A DNA stretch of 64,000 nucleotides from Fidelibacterota bacterium. Lineage in GTDB: Bacteria; Fidelibacterota; Marinisomatia; SCGC-AAA003-L08; TS1B11. This document shows, piece by piece, positions 61,891-64,000 of this stretch; positions within the stretch are counted from its first letter, which is position 1, and each line of letters opens with the position of its first letter. The stretch covers positions 124,001 to 188,000 of the forward strand of contig SCKI01000001.1 of NCBI GenBank assembly GCA_004124295.1, read 5' to 3'. Both the position numbers and the translations under genes were made by a program. The notes beneath the pieces are model-generated. The model saw nothing but the letters and a program-made list of their open reading frames with translations. It had not been told where the DNA came from and did no database searches.

Positions 61891-62342
61891 TCCTCCGCTT
61901 TATTGCCACGGTAATGGCCGGTGCGCTGCTGGTGCTGGCTGCCGGCTGCGGCGCACCCGATGGCGGCCGGCGCATTATCGCCACGGACCAAGCCCCGGCG
62001 GCCATCGGTCCCTACAGCCAGGCCGTAGAGGTGGGCAACACCCTCTACCTGGCCGGCCAGATCGGCCTCGATCCGGCCACCGGGCGGCTGGTAATGGGAG
62101 GCATCGAGCCGGAGACCCGGCAGGTCATGGCCAATCTGCAGGCGGTGCTGGCGGCGGCGGGGTACGATCTGGCGGATGTGGTGCAGGCGCAGGTCTATAT
62201 GGCCGACCTGGCGGAATATGACGCCTTTAACGCTATCTACGCCGGGTATTTTTCCGATGATCCCCCGGCCCGGGCGGTGATCGAAGCCCCACGCCTGCCG
62301 AGGAACGCGGTGGTGGAGATACTGGCCGTCGCCGTCCGCTGA
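61887..62342 (+). CDS. RidA family enamine/imine deaminase, lipoprotein
   Basis: 151 residues. Lipobox-like GALLVLAAGC, then the RidA core: APAAIGPYSQAVEVGNTLYL, AGQIGLDPATGRLV, PPARAVIEAPRLPRNAVVEI with the catalytic Arg. Unlike normal cytosolic RidA it carries an export signal. It overlaps the PLP enzyme by 4 nt (ATGA). Confidence 0.88.
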   Translation: MILRFIATVMAGALLVLAAGCGAPDGGRRIIATDQAPAAIGPYSQAVEVGNTLYLAGQIGLDPATGRLVMGGIEPETRQVMANLQAVLAAAGYDLADVVQAQVYMADLAEYDAFNAIYAGYFSDDPPARAVIEAPRLPRNAVVEILAVAVR

Positions 62343-62358
62343 GGGGTGCTGGCAAATC

Positions 62359-63021
62359 ATGAACGATACATTGAGTGCAATTCTAATCCTGGTATTGATT
62401 CCGCTGGGGGTCTGGGTAATGTGGAGAGTAACAACGTTACGAGATGAGAGAGAAAAGGAGCATCAAGTACAGGAGTTTGAAAGAGTGAGGGTTAAAAGAG
62501 AGAATCAACTACGAAAGAATGAAGAGCTGTTCTTAAAGATGGTTGAAATTATTAAAGACAACTTCAAAGCGCAAAAATGCTCTCGATGCAATGATGTTAA
62601 GGTTTCTCTTGTTGAAATTAATTCTGTTGGTACTGGCATCAAATACGAATGCCAGACGTGCAGTAAGGCATTTTGGATAACGGCAAATCAGGATTTTGAT
62701 AGCGGAGACCAGCTACGAAGCCTCTGGGAAATGTGGCTCGATTTGGAGCCGATTGAGGGATCGCCTAACGGGTTTCACACAACTATCCCTATTGAGAAGC
62801 CGCAGATGGACGGCAAGGATAGCCATAGACCAACAATTAAACAATCAGTCAAGGATGAGGTATGGAATAGAGATGGGGGAAAGTGTGTCCAATGTGGCAG
62901 CATGGAAAACTTAGAATTTGACCACATCATCCCCTTCTCGAAGGGTGGAGCCAGCACATACAGAAATCTGCAATTGCTCTGCGAGTCCTGCAACCGGAGA
63001 AAGTGGAATAAGATTGGCTAA
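62359..63021 (+). CDS. Membrane-anchored HNH endonuclease-like protein
   Basis: 220 residues: N-terminal membrane helix (AILILVLIPLGVWVMWRV), charged coiled coil, a zinc ribbon (KCSRCNDV, then YECQTCSKAF), then an HNH domain (CVQCGSMENLEFDHIIPFSK, GGASTYRNLQLLCESCNRRK). GC content is lower than flanks. Such anchors with HNH domains appear in phage-defence genes, but I see no partner. Confidence 0.75.
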   Translation: MNDTLSAILILVLIPLGVWVMWRVTTLRDEREKEHQVQEFERVRVKRENQLRKNEELFLKMVEIIKDNFKAQKCSRCNDVKVSLVEINSVGTGIKYECQTCSKAFWITANQDFDSGDQLRSLWEMWLDLEPIEGSPNGFHTTIPIEKPQMDGKDSHRPTIKQSVKDEVWNRDGGKCVQCGSMENLEFDHIIPFSKGGASTYRNLQLLCESCNRRKWNKIG

Positions 63022-63061
63022 CCTATAGCTCAAATCATTTGCATCTTTAGTCATTACTCAC

Positions 63062-63174
63062 CCCTGCAGGCTAGCACACTTAAATGCCTCAAGCAGGGAA
63101 TAGCATTAAATCCGAGCTCGCAGCGGAGCGGCAACCCTCCGGTAGGGGGTGAAGAGGCAGAGTTGTCTCCGCTG
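63062..63174 (+). ncRNA. Structured leader RNA candidate before the Dabb gene
   Basis: Two stem domains: CCCTGC/GCAGGG, then CAGCGGAG/CTCCGCTG enclosing GGCAACCC and a CCCTC/GGGGG hairpin. The GGCAACC core recalls SAM-type riboswitches, but the other SAM motifs are not clear, so I do not assign a class. It ends 43 nt before the Dabb start. Confidence 0.35.
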
Positions 63175-63216
63175 TGGGGGCGCATCCTGATATCAAAATA
63201 GATGGTTGAAAATCCA

Positions 63217-63534
63217 ATGATCCGACATATTGTCATGTGGCGGCTGGAGGAAGAGGCCGGCGGCCAGCCGAAAGAGGCCAATGCCCGGAGCATGAAAAGC
63301 TGGCTGGAGGGGCTACCGGCGCAGATACCGCAGATCAGGAGCTTGGAGGTGGGGCTGAATATCAGCTCCTCCGAACGGGCCTGGGATGTGGTGCTGGTGT
63401 CGTCCTTCGAGACCGAAGCCGACCTGGCGGCCTACAGTAGCCACCCGCAGCACCAGGCGGTGGTGGCCTTAATCCGGGCCGTCACTGCCGAGGTCCGGGT
63501 GGTCGATTATGTGGCCGGAGATGCTCTGGCCTAG
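63217..63534 (+). CDS. Dabb domain (stress-responsive alpha/beta barrel) protein
   Basis: 105 residues from MIRHIVMWRL: a ferredoxin-like Dabb fold (MIRHIVMWRLEEEAGG, DVVLVSSFETEADLAAYSSH, HQAVVALIRAVTAEVRVVDY). Small dimeric proteins of unclear function. Convergent with the selenoprotein gene. An upstream ATG would add five residues. Confidence 0.85.
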   Translation: MIRHIVMWRLEEEAGGQPKEANARSMKSWLEGLPAQIPQIRSLEVGLNISSSERAWDVVLVSSFETEADLAAYSSHPQHQAVVALIRAVTAEVRVVDYVAGDALA

Positions 63535-63536
63535 GG

Positions 63537-64000
63537 TTACTTTTTAAGTTCCTTCAGGAACTCACCCATGGGCTGGTGCTTCAGATTGCGGTACTCGGGA
63601 TAGGTGTCCAGCCATTCATTGAGATGCTCTTCAGAACTGAAGAGGTTATCGACCACTCACCCGCCACCCCGCTGCACGAAAACTGTCGGCGGGTTCATCC
63701 GGACGATTTCCCCATCCAGGATTTCAACCGTTATCAGATCGCTGCCGTGGGCGCAGGAATCTTCGATTTTTATCGTTTGGCCCGCCTGGAATCCTTCGTT
63801 GCTGACCAGCAACAGGAAGTCGACCGCTCACCACACATCGAATTTGTCTTCGCCCCCGGGGATTATGGTATGATAGTTATGCCGCAACGGCCCGCCCCAG
63901 ATTTCGGCGTCGGCAGCAAGTGTGTAGCCCAGGCTTTGGGAACGATCCGCTTCCAGAAATCCGGCCCGTGCCATAAATGCCAGCCGGTCGTTCAGCGCTC
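63537..64000 (-). CDS. MerB-like organometal lyase with two in-frame TGA (selenocysteine) codons; N-terminus off the window
   Basis: Minus-strand frame, open from the right edge to TAA at 63537-63539, about 154 residues visible; the start is missing. TGA stands at 63828-63830 and 63657-63659. Reading both as Sec (U): DKFDVWUAVDFLLLVSNEG and VQRGGGUVVDNLFSSEEHLN. MerB has Cys in WCALD (Cys96, with Asp99) and in the second active-site Cys (Cys159, SFCCHVHFF); the TGAs fall exactly there, while Asp of AVD and Cys of EDSCAHGS (MerB Cys117-like) are kept. Hairpins suited to SECIS follow both TGAs. MerB cleaves carbon-mercury bonds. It resembles selenoprotein MerB relatives annotated as SaoL (from memory). 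A decayed gene is unlikely: no other stops or frameshifts occur. Confidence 0.88.
63627..63656 (-). promoter_or_regulatory. SECIS-like hairpin for the second TGA
   Basis: After 12 nt from TGA the minus strand reads CUCUUCA-GUUC-UGAAGAG: 7 bp, loop GUUC. G-U in the loop is as in bacterial SECIS. Confidence 0.8.
63798..63827 (-). promoter_or_regulatory. SECIS-like hairpin for the first TGA
   Basis: 14 nt after TGA: GUUGCU-GGUC-AGCAAC, 6 bp with apical loop GGUC. E. coli fdhF SECIS has GGUUGC-AGGUCU-GCACC, near-identical at the tip. CUUC/GAAG flanks may lengthen the stem. Confidence 0.85.

Noticed and set aside
63604-63873. Plus-strand frame across the selenoprotein gene
   Set aside because: Antisense shadow of the MerB-like gene; no features of its own.
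1-64000. CRISPR arrays, rRNA genes, insertion sequences or a replication origin
   Set aside because: No spaced direct repeats, no rRNA-like stretch, no transposase and no DnaA-box cluster were seen.

Overview
Kind of organism. The window is GC-rich (about 60 percent by eye) and densely coded, with many ATGA or GTGA stop-start overlaps. A secreted protein ends in an NPFNP-type C-terminal sorting module of the type IX secretion kind. There are PorV/PorQ-like outer-membrane proteins, a short primary sigma factor, Tat substrates and many lipoproteins. Together these suggest an uncultured diderm of the FCB superphylum, perhaps Neomarinimicrobiota or a close relative. This is inference; no marker here fixes the phylum.

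Layout. 1-9.8 kb: DUF1028 protein (cut by the window edge), then an overlapping operon of CPBP protease, cystathionine beta-synthase, MgtE, glycosyltransferase, DUF3108 and a membrane protein, then a large secreted protein. 9.8-11.6 kb: an inhibitory-type serpin with a clear promoter, and a lipoprotein. 11.6-17.4 kb, minus strand: ruvB-queA-ispD-ispF-gltX-ispE. 17.5-22.7 kb: glycosylasparaginase, a TrpF-like protein, small lipoproteins with a duplicated coiled-coil segment, and the primary sigma factor. 23-34.6 kb: asparaginase, tRNA-Gln, prs-ctc-pth-hppA, rpsF-ssb-rpsR-rplI, priA and envelope proteins. 34.6-41.4 kb: methyltransferase, glutaredoxin, SixA, two paralogous 73-aa membrane proteins separated by a strong hairpin, an M1 peptidase fused to a likely beta-barrel, and proline iminopeptidase. 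41.4-44.1 kb: a lower-GC insert with a restriction-modification system (methylase, controller, candidate nuclease), integron-like boundary motifs, and an antitoxin with a frameshifted toxin. 44-55 kb: housekeeping and envelope genes, tandem cyclic-nucleotide-binding paralogs, two metallopeptidases, bolA and tRNA-Thr. 55-63.5 kb: lipoproteins, integrase remnant, a CADD-type enzyme, a Tat-exported PLP enzyme with a lipoprotein RidA, and two HNH proteins on lower-GC DNA.

Main discovery. At the right edge, minus strand, is an organomercurial-lyase (MerB)-like gene that ordinary ORF calling misses because it holds two in-frame TGA codons. Both fall where MerB has its catalytic cysteines (the WCxxD cysteine and the second, C-terminal one). 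Each TGA is followed after 12-14 nt by a perfect hairpin with a G-U-bearing apical loop (GGUC and GUUC), like the bacterial SECIS of fdhF. I read it as a two-selenocysteine MerB homologue. Its N-terminus and any partner genes lie beyond the window.

Other points worth following: the compact divergent promoter region of the restriction-modification system, with near-leaderless transcripts and a shared palindrome; the exported PLP-enzyme/RidA pair; the CADD-type para-aminobenzoate synthase candidate; the tandem mini membrane proteins; and a structured leader RNA candidate before the Dabb-domain gene.
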